NCBI GenBank assembly: GCA_021442155.1
Contig: CM038225.1
Span: forward strand, 79,186,925-79,250,924
Direction of reading: 5' to 3'
Length of the DNA stretch: 64,000 bases
Origin: Cymbidium sinense
Taxonomy: Eukaryota > Streptophyta > Magnoliopsida > Asparagales > Orchidaceae
This document shows positions 24,995 through 37,500 of this stretch, one piece after another. A program made the position numbers and the translations under genes. Position 1 is the first letter of the stretch. Every line of letters begins with the position of its first letter. The notes below the pieces were generated by a model. That model ran no database searches and was not told the origin of the DNA. It saw only the letters and a program-made list of their open reading frames with translations.

Positions 24995-25557
24995 TCACAA
25001 GCTGAGAACCCAAAGGATACAAACCAAGCCACATCTGCCTTGAGCCACCTCCCAAGCCTTCCTCCACTCAAGTCATGCCACGTAGAGGTGATGTGACCAC
25101 TCCGGCGCTCTGGCGGCAGTCGGCCGGCTAAAGAAATGAGAGATATACTCCCTCAATTCGCATGGAAAACTCACACATTCAATTTGTGAGAGCTTCTTAA
25201 GACAATTTTGAGTCCCCTAGCGTGCTCCCAAGCCTTCCCATAGCTTCCACTCACCGGATTCCTCCTTCCCGAGCGTATCTGAAACAGGGAAAGCCTCCTT
25301 CGATCATAACTCCCTCAAATTGCAACCAAAATTAAATTCCTCTTACACGCACCATCTCCACACCTCGTCGAAGCAAAACGAATCTTCCCTCGAGCTCCAA
25401 GCCCACCAGTGGTGCCACTTCAACCAAGACCGAGCCTCCAAAGGATGAATCTTGGTCTTCCAAGCAAACCACTTGGAATCAACCTAATTGCAACTCAACA
25501 GGGCTTCATCTCAACTAGATGAAGCTACCTTAACCGTGCGAACCACCTGTCTTATCT

Positions 25558-25571
25558 CCGGTGAGGTAATG
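25558..25571 (+). promoter_or_regulatory. Candidate 5' splice donor in B copy 2
   Basis: CCGGTGAGGTAATG, the counterpart of 9036-9050. The exon-like GC-richer sequence stops here and AT-rich sequence begins soon after, as expected at an exon-intron border. Confidence 0.42.
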
Positions 25572-27341
25572 TCATTAAAATCAAACTCCCTTGAAATTCT
25601 TTTAGAGCTTTTTGAAGAACGTGTATGTGCATCAATCATAGCCGTTGAATCCTCTTAGATCCTTTGCGCAGAGGTGTGGGACCCATTTGGAGTGAATCTG
25701 TGCTCAAGTGAGCTTGAATTGAGTGAGCAATGGCAGATGGCCTCCATCTTTTATCGCTCGTGAGGTGATAGATCACGCATCGTCCGTTCCGTGTGATTGG
25801 AATGGATGGTCGTGATTAGATCCATTAGATTTATCCCATTTTGTCCTTTATTAACTGCGAGATTGATGCTGGTTGTTCCAGATCGAATGAGATCAAAAGC
25901 AGCTCACCAACCACATCAATGCCGACTTGACGCGCTTTAATATATTCCATCCCGTGCGGGAAAGTGCAATGCAGATTAGGCTTAATTAGGCTTAAATAAT
26001 TGGAATTAATGGTTGAAACTTCAAATAATTTAAATAAATCATAGAAAATTTTAAAAATTATAAATAAATACTCATTTTAAAGGTATTTTAGAAAAGAATT
26101 TATTAAAAATATCATTAATTGATTTTGAACAATAGTTAGAGCTTAATTAGGATTTAATTAAAAAATTAATTAACTTAATTACTCCCTAATTAATTGACTA
26201 ATTAACCTTAAACTTTTTTAGATTATTTAAGGGGATGACATCTGCCTCCCCTAATTTTCTTGGAATTTATTGGTTAATTAATTAGGAAAATTAGCTAATT
26301 AAGCATTAATTACTTTTTAACTTAATTAAAGTTAATTAATCACATGAACATTAACTAATTAATTAATTGGGCTCATTAATTATTGCCTAACAGTGAGAGG
26401 ACTTATGAAATTGGATTGGGACTTCTTTCCTAATCTATTTCCCTAAGTTCTTATCACTTTTCAAGAAAAAATCAATTAAGGATTAATTGATTAATTAATT
26501 ACTTAATTACTTAAATTAAAAATCTAAATCACATCTGATCTTAATTAATTAAATAATGAGTAGGTCATTAGGTGTTTAATAACCTAAAGAAAGTTAATGA
26601 AATTATGATTCACCTATATATGTGGGAAATCATAAAAATAATTAATCAAGTTCCTTTATCTAATTAACCAATAATTGTGAGCTAATTGCATTAAGCCCTT
26701 TCATTTCCTAGGACCATTGATAATTTACATTTCAATTCATTTGCATATTATGTTAGCTCATAATTATTTGGATATTACATTAAGGTAACATAGGTAAGGG
26801 TTAATTAATGGATTTAATGCATATGATAACTTAATTAATCCATAAAATCAATTTAATCATATTCCATTAAACCAAATTAACTCACAAACATAGGGATGGG
26901 TTAGGATTAGCAAACTCCTTACATTCCTTAAGTCAAATTGAGCATGAAATTGGAAATAACATTAAAGGAGCTTTGGTTTATGTTTGTCCTTAGGAATTAA
27001 TTGGATTGAATGAATCACATGCTTGTATTTGATTATTCCTTTCCAATTGTGCTACATATTGTATGTTATTTGATTCCATGCATCCATCTCTTTTCAAAAT
27101 TAATTAAACCAAATGAGGTTTCTTCTATGTTAAGTTTGCATGTGTTGATTTAATTAAATATATGTGAAGCTATTATCACTATTAAATCCAAATATATTTT
27201 TCAAAAACGTATAAATGAGTAATAACATATGTTGTGATGCTGGATATAAATATATAGGAGATGTATGTGATTATATCTTAAGTGTGTGATTTAAAGCCTC
27301 TTTCTTTTATTCATATGTTGATTTATATAAGTATGAATGTA

Positions 27342-27952
27342 ATGGGTATATAGCCTGGATATCCCAAGAATACGAGGCTTTAAGTAGCCCCAAGGAGGTC
27401 ATTTGATTATCTCACTTTCTTGGTTTAAACAATGGCACGTGCATTTTAATTTCATTCTTATGTATCTTTAACTTAAGAATTTAGATACAGGTTTAAATCA
27501 TTTACCTAAATAATTTCATCAAAAGAAATACAATCTTTGCATGATTTTCATCTTCTTAATTATAAATACATGTGTATGTATTCAAGAAAAATGAGTATAT
27601 AGTTTGGACATCCTAGGAATATGAGGCTTTAACTAGCCCTAAGGAGGTCATTTGATTACCTCACTTTCTTGGTTAATAAAGGCACGTACTTGTTTATACA
27701 TATATGTGTATTTAATTAAAGGATGATAATTCCCTTTTCTATTCAAAAATACATGCATCCATAATTGCTTGGTCATTGGATTAATTAATCATGTAACTTG
27801 GAGCTTGCTTTCTCATATTCGCATATATAAGTTTACATATGTTTGAATGATGATGGGTATATAGTTTGGACTTCCCGAGAATGCAAGGCTTTAAGTAGCC
27901 CCAAGGAGGTCATTTAATTACCTCACATCCCTGGTTAACAATGATAAGTACC
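27342..27952 (+). repeat. Three ~100-bp B modules at ~250-bp spacing
   Basis: Copies at 27342-27442, 27591-27690 and 27852-27952 share GAGGCTTTAA(G/C)TAGCCC(C/T)AAG, GAGGTCATTTGATTA and TTGGTTAA. The spacer sequence between them also repeats loosely (TGCATG, GTATGAATG), so the real unit may be the whole 250-260 bp. Confidence 0.88.
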
Positions 27953-30900
27953 TATTTAATTTCATCCCTATATATTTTTGTATAAGAATTTAAATAGAGC
28001 TTTAAACTAATATAATTAAATAATTCAATCACAAAAAAATTATATATACACATACAGACATTCATCATATATGTGTGCCAAAAATGTATTGCATGTATAG
28101 ATACACTTAGGATTAAATCATATGCATGATATTTGTGATGGAAAAGAATGATTTGATATGTTTCATATGTTAGTAATTCAATTGGATTAATCTTAAGATG
28201 CCTTTCATATTAAATAGGATCATTTAAAGTGAACCTAAACTTAAGATTAATTAAATCATTTAATAAGTCATTCACTAAAGAGAACTAAATTAAATTAACA
28301 TGCTTTAGAAAGTGACTTAAGGTAGAGATGAAATGAGGTAATCCCCTTCCTTCTCTTTATAATACTTAGTTGTTAAGTAGAATCATCTAAAATAAAAGAA
28401 AACATAAATTAAAATTCTCAAATCAATTAAATAACTTCAAGTGAAATCAACCCTTTATGTTGAATTAAGTCCCCTATACTTAGAAAATCATAACACTAAT
28501 GCTTAGTTAAGACATATCACACAAGCTTTAATACACACATTAGAATTAAGTCATCACTTCTAGCTTTATGTTAGGGTGGTGCATGGTGTGATGTATGTTT
28601 TATTTTGTGATGTATTATTTTATAATGGATGTTAGGATGTATGTTTCAGACTTAGATATATTATTAATCATATTTTTTTTGGAGTATCAGCGGGAGCTAA
28701 AATTAAATACAAATTCTCTCTTTTGTAGATTTCTTAAACCCCCTTTGCATAATCTAAGCTAAGACAGGTGGGCTTGGTTACTCACATGCAGGGCGCTAAG
28801 TCTAAATTACAAATATAACTACTTGGGTTGCATGTATGTTGATCTAACACTTATTTTGTAGGTGTGGTTAGATTTGTTTATTTTTATATTTTAATATAAA
28901 TTTACATTAGGAATTAGGATTAGTGTTATGGGGGGATAAGGATGAGCATTGGCTAGAAGGCTTTGTCCTGGGAAGCCATGTGATGCCTTTGAAATGGAGT
29001 AAATCAAATCAAATGGAGATATGAAGATGAGGATGTGAAGAATGAAAAAAGAAGACCCCATCTATAGCATTTAATATAATTATAATTATTCTTCTATAAT
29101 TGATTGTATGAGAGCGCTAACCATCTTTTCTTACAGACACACCACATCTTTGTTATTCTTTTGCATTAGCTTTATAAAATTGATTGATGTTATGTTTAAA
29201 TTGTGCATTAGAAATGACATACTTTTCTTAGTTTCTTGAATGTATGATGCCTTAATGTGTGGCCTGGATGCGATTAGGCTCTTAGGATAAAATTAATTTT
29301 TCTATCCCAACTAATCACTCATAATTAAAAACTAAATAATTCATAATCTCACAATAAAGCTTAGACATCAAACAAGATAATTAAAAGATTTAGCAACCCC
29401 TTAGTTGTATGGTTGTATGTTTCACATCATGCATCATCTTAAATCAATCTTGCAAAATGAGGGTCTTCGTCCTTACACGCATAGGGACCGCTTGACCTAT
29501 GAGAGGAACCCCTACTGACAAAGCTTCACCCTTCTCTTTTGATTTACCCAATGACTCATTTCATTATGCATTTAGACATATAAAAATCCCAAAGCCTTTT
29601 GTCCAAATGAAGTGTCAAAAAAAAAAAAAAATAGAATTAGAAAAGATTTGCATTTGTAGACTAAATCATTACTCATACCACTCATGCTCTAGTCTCTTAG
29701 AGAGTGGGTTTAAGGATTTTAGTCTCTTTCTAAATTAATAATAGCACAACTATCTTGCAAGTTCACAAGACTTGGCCACATGGATTTAAAGTATATGAGG
29801 AGTTAGCTAGCTACCGCTCCAGAAGGTTATAAGTCCACCAGTTGAGCAATTTATCCTCTCTTATGGAGATCAACTTTATGCTCATCTTCGCTTAGATTTA
29901 TGTCATGCTTTAGCTCTTGCTAAAGCACTCTAGATTTAGGATCTGAGACAGTTGTTTCCTACGGGCTACAAGCATAAATCCTCACCTTTTAGGCTTTTCT
30001 ACAACCTTGTGTTGAGGGATTATAAGCCCTAATAATCTAATAAAATTTCAACTATAATAAAATGATTCTCTTCATTTTCAAAATTATAAAGCCCAACCAT
30101 AAGATAGATTGGAATGCTCACAAGGTTTCCCGTTATCATGAGCATCCCTATATTCCTCTTGGCTTCCAAAATAAGCCTTCTCCTTGATCTTTCCCAATTG
30201 ATTTTTCAATATAACCAATTTATTGATAGTCTATCCTTGAAATCTTTGGAGATAACAATTGTCTACTTTAATTGAGAGTATTCTTAGAAAATTTTATTTC
30301 TTAAGATGTAATTAATCATGGAGGCTTACTTCCATAGAAAACTTAAGAATATAAATCCTCGCTTTCATCCATATAGGAGAAAAATCTGTATGTTCAAAGA
30401 ACCATCACGCTAGAGTCCTGGACAGACAGATTGGGCAGATTCTATATTTTAAGACATCATACCTCAATATCACTATCACTTTAATAAAGATTCTATGATC
30501 TGCGTGGTGTCCCCCCATATACATCCAAAAATTAACACCATAAATCCATGTGGACTATATTCAAGCCATGGCATGCGCTAGTCCCTCCTAGCTATAGTCC
30601 TCTGTCATTCTATATGATACCCACTTATGGAGTGTATCATAGTTTCTCCCTCCCTACACAAGCTACACCTAAGATACCTGACATTGCACAATTGGGTTAC
30701 TCACAACATCCTGCCGAGCAGGTTGAGGAGGAGGTGCAGCTGTTGACCCTCGGTTCATCTCCATCAAAGTTGAAACCACTCCCGCCCATCCTCCCCGGAA
30801 ACCACAAGGAATGACAAGAACCATTCTCGCTCTCCTCCGTCAGGGGTAAAAACTGAACGAAACCTTCAATTCTGGCTTCCGATTGACGATCCTTCAGATG

Positions 30901-31176
30901 CTAGCTACTCTCATTCGATTGCCGAAAACCCTTGTTCATCCACTTCGGGTCGAAAGCTAGCCACAACTCCCTCGATTCCCCTCCAACCAAGCACCAAGCC
31001 GTGCATCTCTTCCTATCGTTCATCTCCACTATAGGAAGCATCGAGCCCCTCTTTTCTTCTTTCATTCTCTTTCTCAGTCGAACGAATAGAGTATCCCTTT
31101 TCCTCTACTTCTCACTCCGCAAAACTCCCCGCACCTCCCCTTTGCTCGCGAACTATTGCACCACGCCATTACAGTA

Positions 31177-31476
31177 TTTCCCTTTCACCTTCTTTCGCGG
31201 GCTTCAGTTTGTGTAAATTTCATAAATCTGCCAGCGAACGCAATTTACTAGATTTGGGATTTTAGGCAAAATGGAGGAGAAACGGGATTTTAAATTCGGT
31301 GGGATCTAAAGTTGCATTTTTGCTATTTTCCTCTCACCTTCCTTCGCACGCTTCAGCAAGTGTAAATTTTGTAAATCCTTCTGCAAACGTGATTTACTGG
31401 ATCTGGGATTTAAAGCAAAATGGAGGAGAAACGGGATTTAAAATTCGGTGGGATCTAAAGTTGAATTTTTGTTGTT
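31177..31476 (+). repeat. 149-bp tandem duplication
   Basis: Two adjacent units share CACCTTC(T/C)TTCGC, AAAATGGAGGAGAAACGGGA and AATTCGGTGGGATCTAAAGT. AAATTCGGT falls at 31292 and 31441, giving a period of 149 bp. The second half of the unit is almost unchanged. Confidence 0.9.
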
Positions 31477-31514
31477 CAGTAGGATTTAGGTTAAATCGTG
31501 ATTAAATCCTACTG
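31477..31514. repeat. 12-bp inverted repeat hairpin
   Basis: The arms CAGTAGGATTTA and TAAATCCTACTG are perfectly complementary around a 14-base loop. It sits immediately after the 149-bp duplication. Confidence 0.85.
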
Positions 31515-32010
31515 AAGTCCTACAAAACAGCCAAAAAGGAGATAGAGATGGGATCTGAAGTTATCATATTTTCTGTTTGGCATATCTAAGTTAATTACTG
31601 CTCAGATTTTCTATTAGACAGCCCTTTTAATGTGTGAATTGAAATGGAAGCTTGTCCTCTAATTTCTCTGTGACGATTTGCTATCAGGTGGACTTTATTA
31701 TCATTCATAAGACGGTGATGAATTTTCGCATATAACTTTGGCTTGATTCTGATTCATCCTTTCAAAAAAGTCCCTGAGTAAAGCTTCTTCATCAGTTTTG
31801 GAGGCAGTGTTGTTGATTTCCTCTCTAGATATTTCTCTCTATCCATCTCTCCGTGATTCTCTGAGCTCTTCAATTCTTATGAATAAATGGCTCTTTCCTA
31901 CTCATTGCCGATGCTCAACATTTACCCTCACCTCTTGCTAGGCTAAAAGAAAAATTGAATGCAAATGTTATTGTTATTCAACTGCAAATCAGTCCCATAT
32001 GGAGATGCAA

Positions 32011-32110
<100 letters not shown>

Positions 32111-33479
32111 GTATGTGTGTGTTTCCTTATGTAGGTTTGAAGGCCTTGTCATGCTCATCAAGACGAAAATCTAGATTGATTTCAAAATATCAACCGCCAT
32201 CGGATGTGATTTCAAAAAAATATTCCAGCTCCCATGCCAAAATCAAAAAGACTAAATTTTGGTCTTAAAAAAAGGGAAGAGGTTTGAATGTGTATAAATT
32301 GCATATATATTTATTTTTATGCAAGTGATTGCCTCTACTTCATGCGTATCGATTGAATTCAGCTTCAAAACACCAACTGCGCACATCACTGAGTGAGGAT
32401 AGCCAAAATAATGTGCTTTCACACGGGATGACGCTAGAATACTGCCTAAAGTTTATTAAATTTTTGGGACTTCAATTTAAAATTAATTGGATATTAAATT
32501 AATGGTAAAATATAAAGTCTTAAAACAAAATAAATTCATGAATATTGAATATAAACGAGCTCAATGAATATTAATATTAAACAAGAATGAACTAAGAGAA
32601 TGATTATGAATAAATATATATATGCTAAATATGAGATTGAAATATGATAATAATTAAGCAACATAGGATCAAATAACTCACTTACATGTTATAGCGATGG
32701 TTAGTTGGCTAAGAAGAATTAATTGAACTTTGTAGCTTACGTTATATCATGCATGAATATGGTTGAAAGAGAATAAGCCAAATTCAAACATGACTTTGAA
32801 TTGATGTCAAACTATAGGAAGGTTGTATGAAGCTAAAAGACTAATTTTTAAATGGGGTAGAGCCCAAATCAAACTTTAGAGTGAGATTCACAAAGAATGT
32901 GCCTTTTTACATGGCAATGTTTATTTTAAAAATGAATTGAAGAAGGCTCTCAATGGACATGAAATTAAAGCACATAAGATTTATTGAGTGCTTTTTTTAA
33001 ACTAAAGTGAAAATCAAATAAAATTTATAAGAGGTTTTCACTATAACTAAATAGTATATTAGCAAGCATAATTGAGACTCCTTATTGAATAATTGACTTG
33101 TATTCAAAAGAAACTTGAATTCAAATAAGCTCGCTTAAAGGAAGTATAGCAGCTCGTATGAACAAATATCAAATTTGAATGTTGAATTTGCAAAGATCTA
33201 ACAAGTCTTTAATGAGCATAAGCCAACCATTAATATTTAGGATTTCTAGGAATAAATAAAATGCAAGTAAAGATACAACATTTTAAGTTCAAATATAGAC
33301 ATAATTATGTGATACAATACGCCATTGGATCTATAATTCTTTATACAAACAGACATAAGGCGATATTAAATTAAATTCTACACTAATTATAGAGCTTCCT
33401 TCAATCCAAAAGTTAAGATATTATATTCTAATTATGATTTTCAAAATCAATGATTTTATTAATTAAATGAAATTATCTA

Positions 33480-34934
33480 AGTCATAAATATCTGCATGTG
33501 CTTGGACATAGGGATTTAAAGTGCAAATTTTAATGTCTTAAAATATTACGCACGCTAAGTTGGGATTAAATAAATATGAAATTGATCTCATAATTTAGAA
33601 ATAAAATTATCTAAATTATTAAATATCCGCATGGGCCTCGGCACTACGATGAATGCTTAAACTTAGTGTATCATGATGCTGCGTCGGTTGCTTCTCGATT
33701 TGGTCTTAGGGCTGGGTACGGGCTAACAAAACTAGAAATTTAATTATTATAAGAATTTAAACTTATTAAAATATCTGAGAAGCTAATTCTATCATATAAC
33801 AGTAGATCTGATCCTCTATTATTAAACTAATAGAGTTGGCACGATCTAAAATAATAAATTAAATGATCAAATAATACATTCACCCTGATGATGGCTGTGT
33901 TGAATAGAGATTTCAACCGGAGGGGATACTACTATTAACATTTGTTTAAAATTTTAAATCAAGTTAATATAAATTAAATATCAATTTAAATGCAAAATCT
34001 AACATGTTATTAAGTGTTAAATGTTTAAAACAAATTCAATCTTTAAAGACTTAAAATAAAACTAGAATTCAATCCACCTTCTGTAATTATTTATCGTAGG
34101 TGGTAAATTAAGAAAACTCTAACTTACAAAAGAGCCTATGTCAAGCCAAGCATATTTCTATATTCACTCTCAATAAATCTCATGCTAGAAAAGACGTGGC
34201 CCGTGTCCTCTGACTGCATGGTTTGGTCAATAGGCTCCACAAATGATGCAGTTATGACCATAGTCCTCTGGTCAGGTGGTTACCGCCAAATGACACCATT
34301 ATATTAAAATCATGATTGTAGCTCATATGTTCTCTAATGGCTCTATACCTTAAGAGGTAAATCATAGGGTACACCTAATAGGACAAAAAGCCCTCTGTTA
34401 GCTAAGGTAGACTTAAGCTTATCTCCTTAGACAAACACCACCCTAGGTCTACAAAGATTAGTTGGATGATGCAACCCATGGCTGCTGATAGGGATCCTTC
34501 GGTCAGGTTGGGTCGACTACCTCCTCTGACTAAGTAGACTAGGGACCATGACAGCCCGGGATGATGGAACCATGGGATCTAGATCGGGCATGTCATCATT
34601 CCCCCAACCATCCGCTTTAAGCTAAAGGAGGATGAATTTCATAAATTCTAAATCCAAAATTTTAAACTCCACATATTACTACTATATGATATGCATTTAG
34701 TGATCTAATGACTAGCCTTAATCGAAGTTCTCTCTCAGCATTGAGAGGGGTAATTAACTATACGTGCTTACGCCTATAGGAAACCTGGAACTAGATCTAA
34801 AATCCTTACAAAAATGAGGATAAAATCTCTGGATAGTGTCTTATCTACTATCTCATCTGCTTTCTGAAAATTTCATCGACTTAAATCATACTCTCTTCAA
34901 TGCGAGAGGTCGATGGCAAATTTTGGAGTTCACA
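33480..34934 (+). mobile_element. 5' LTR of Tat element D (3' part certain)
   Basis: From about 33480 the sequence aligns with the last part of the LTR at 49280-54840. Shared patches: GCTAATTCTATCATATAA, GATCTGATCCTCTAT, GACGTG(G/A)CCCGTGTCCT, AAAAAGCCCTCTGTTA, AGGGGTAATTAACTATA and AAATCTCTGG(A/G)TAGTG. It ends shortly before a primer-binding site at 34941. The stretch 32440-33480 is AT-rich and may be the diverged 5' part of the LTR, but no clear TG start was found. Confidence 0.75.
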
Positions 34935-34940
34935 GATTTC

Positions 34941-34956
34941 TGGCGACTCCGCTAGG
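34941..34956 (+). other. Primer-binding site of element D
   Basis: TGGCGACTCCGCTAGG is complementary to a tRNA 3' end (tRNA ends ...CGCCA) and matches the GACTCCGCTGGGGA type seen in other plant Tat-like elements. The homologous site in element C is at 54845. Confidence 0.72.
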
Positions 34957-36690
34957 TTTCTCTTTCCATATTTGGCTAGTCAAATTTGGAGTATAGTAGT
35001 AGCGGAGTATAAGTAATCAAAAATTAAAATTTAGTCATAAAATAAGATCTTTAATGAACATAATAGTTTATTAATTATGATTTTATTTGCTTAAAATTTT
35101 CTTTTGAATATGTTATTTTATTTTTGTTCTGTTGCATCTCTATATTGTGAAAGTGTGGGGTGATACATCAGTTATGGATTACTAATCCCCATCTTTTATT
35201 TGTGCTGATGGATCTTCAGAACACAACGTTCATCATGTAGCTAGATCACGTAGCCAATATCCGTCTGGCTTGCATTGTTATCAATACTAGGGGTGTTGGA
35301 GCTACTATTTAATTTGGAAGTGTAGACTTTCTATCTATCACTACTATAAATAATCCTCTACGTGAAGCACCTGCATATTGTATACATCAACTTATGTAGA
35401 GAAGGAGGACAACTATAATGGCTGCTATTACTATTGAGGTTTCTCAAAAGAGAATCTTTGTATACGAAAAATTGGTTCATTCTGAGACGCCAGTCATGAA
35501 AAGAACCGTCATTGGGCAGAAAGTATCAGTCATACTTGTGAATGCGACCACTCTGCCAGTTGAACCTTTCGCATTAAGAAGGCATGACGCTGAAGCTTCT
35601 TCATCTAGAGGAAAATTAACTCAAAGGTGAAGAAGGAGAAGAAATGATGAACTATAAGCTCGATAATTGCTGCCTGAATTGTTAGCCATACAACCAAACT
35701 TGATGCTAGAAGCGAATGTTCCCACTCACAATAAGTTTAAAAATCTGAAATGAGTGAAAAGAAATAGCTCTACTGGTATTGTTAAATAGTCTTTCTGGGC
35801 TCAATAGCAGTCAGCTCAAACCTTGTAGAAGAAACAACATGAAATTTTATCTGCTCGAGTACATAGAGTCTTGAAGGTGGTCAAAAATAAAATCTTATGA
35901 AGAAGAGGTATCAAACACCAATTATCAAAGAAGTCAAAAATGCTCCACTACAAAAGCTACCATCATTGGTAGTAAGAACTCAAGATCATTCTAAACAAGC
36001 CTTGCACGATGAGCATCAAGGCATGACACCTAGATCGCATGTCTAGGAATCCATCGCCGAAAGGTCCCAACAAAAAGAAAAAAAATATGGAGGTCGAAGC
36101 CTCAAGAAAAAGTAGAAATGTAAAACCTTCTTCATCTTGAAGCAAGCTAACCCAGAGACAGCCGAGAAAGAAAAATACTGAACTACGTGCTCAACAACCA
36201 GTGTTCAAGCTAAAAATTATACGACCAGCTGTGGAACTAGAAGTGAGTGTTCTAACCCATAACATATTTGATAACCTAAGATGATAAAGCAGAACATCCC
36301 TATTGGTCAAATCAAATAATCCTTCTAGACCCGACAATGTCAGGTTCCAGCTTCTCCAGTAATGAAACTCAAAATAATATATAGAAGAGTGCATCAGGTC
36401 CTCAAATTTGCTAAGGAGAAAGGACTGATGAAAAGAAAATATCAAGGTCCTATCATCAGGGAGGCTAGAGTTGCTCCTCCAAGGAGACCTCCTTTGATAA
36501 CCCAGATAAGATATCAACCAATTCAAGTCCCGCACGGTGACCATTGATGCGTGACACTTTGACAAATGTCTAAGAATCCGCCGTCAAAAGGTATCAGCAA
36601 AAAGGTAAGCAAATTTGGGAGCTAAAGCCTCGAAGTGAAATTATATTATAGAAAGACAATGGCATGACATCTTGACTGTACTCCCAGAGA
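34957..36690 (+). pseudogene. Leader and gag-like region of Tat element D, decayed
   Basis: After the primer-binding site comes a leader, then MDLQNTTF at about 35210, matching MDLQNSPL at 55162 in element C. The open piece 35418-35630 (MAAITIEVSQKRIFVYEKLV onward) ends in a Ser/Arg/Lys-rich patch. From about 35650 many stops and frameshifts break a basic, Pro-rich region that exists as two tandem units. The usual gag capsid domain and the aspartic protease are not recognisable. The gag assignment rests on position and on the shared N-terminal reading with element C, not on a domain match. Confidence 0.55.
35650..36690 (+). repeat. ~530-bp tandem duplication in the gag-like region
   Basis: Anchors: GTACATAGAGTCTTGAAGGT at about 35860 and GTGCATCAGGTCCTCAAATT at about 36390, 530 bp apart. 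Both units translate to similar peptides (RVHRVLKVVK and RVHQVLKFAK; YQTPIIKEV and YQGPIIREA). The units are strongly diverged, so the duplication is old. Confidence 0.72.
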
Positions 36691-36904
36691 TCTACCACAA
36701 ATGAAACACGTCAAGAATGTGTACCTAAGAGAAAGGTCATACGTGATGAGATTTCTGGCAGTTGAATCCTTGGAAAGTCATCCAAGGGATCCCGTCCCCG
36801 ACCACCTTCATATCTTTGAGATGAGGTCGGCTTCGATCGCAGTCCTCCGATTGAAGAAATACATATTCCACACTCTGAGCCAGAAGTTTATTGGAGGTGT
36901 CGAT

Positions 36905-37500
36905 CAAAGATCCACATCCAAGAAGAAAAATTTGATGTAAAAGGATACTCCTTTCAAATAGGACAAAGAATGTTGAGAGGATTTTGACAATATCAGGAAG
37001 TATTTATTGAATCCGTCCATTCTTGTGGCACCAATCCCAGGAAGACCTCTCCTCTTGCACACAATAGCACTGGAAGAATCTCTATGTGCTCTGTTGGCAC
37101 AACACAATGACCAGGGAAAGGAGAACACTCTATTTTACCTTAGTCGAAGGCCAATAGGAGCAAAAATGTAATACTCTCCAATCAAGAAGTATTGTTTAGC
37201 TCTAATTTTTGTTGTCCAAAAGCTTCGTCATTACATAATATCTCATAAAATTACTCTTATCTCAATGATCGATCTACTAAAGTTCTTGATGATAAGACCA
37301 GCGTTGACAGGTCACTTGGCACAATGGGCTATTCTTCTATTACAATTTGATATCACATACATTCCATAGAAAGTATTAAAGGGGCAAATCTTAGCAGATT
37401 TTCTTGCTGTACATCCCATCCCTGTGGACTCTTCTTTTAACGATGATTTGCCTGATGAGCAAATTATGCTCATTCATAAAAGAGAAAAATCACAAATCTA
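36905..37500 (+). pseudogene. RT connection and first RNase H, Tat element D
   Basis: This reads through stops as the end of reverse transcriptase and the retroviral-type RNase H of a Tat polyprotein. Motifs are FDNIRKYLLNPSILVAPIPG (about 36985), LLAQHNDQGKENTLFYLSR, YSPIKKYCLALIFVVQKLRH and the terminal ILADFLAVHPIPVD (about 37388-37430). The fingers and palm of RT, including the YxDD box, are missing: the sequence jumps from gag-like repeats to this point within about 250 bp, so protease and most of RT were deleted. RNase H would degrade the RNA strand during reverse transcription; this copy cannot. Confidence 0.85.

Larger units (their letters stand above)
22765..30545 (+). mobile_element. 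Repeat family B, copy 2 (most complete)
   Basis: This has the same order as copy 1: CAATTG/AAATCCAA-rich start, TTGACC-rich part (23930-24760), GC-richer block (24890-25800) with a perfect palindrome and a GAGGTA site, the TGGAATGGATGGTCGTGAT patch (25798), AATTAATTA-rich part (25970-26900), three ~100-bp modules (27342-27952), TTCTTAAACCCC and CTTTGTCCTGGGA patches, and a single terminal unit (about 29150-30545) ending TGCGTGGTGTCC. At 7.8 kb it is the longest copy here and the best reference for the family. The open frames in it are short and not kept in copy 1, so no protein is called. It is either a very long LTR or a non-coding LTR derivative. Confidence 0.74.

Noticed and set aside
36191..36565. 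124-codon minus-strand frame
   Set aside because: It is antisense to the duplicated gag-like region of element D. The plus strand gives the family-consistent reading.
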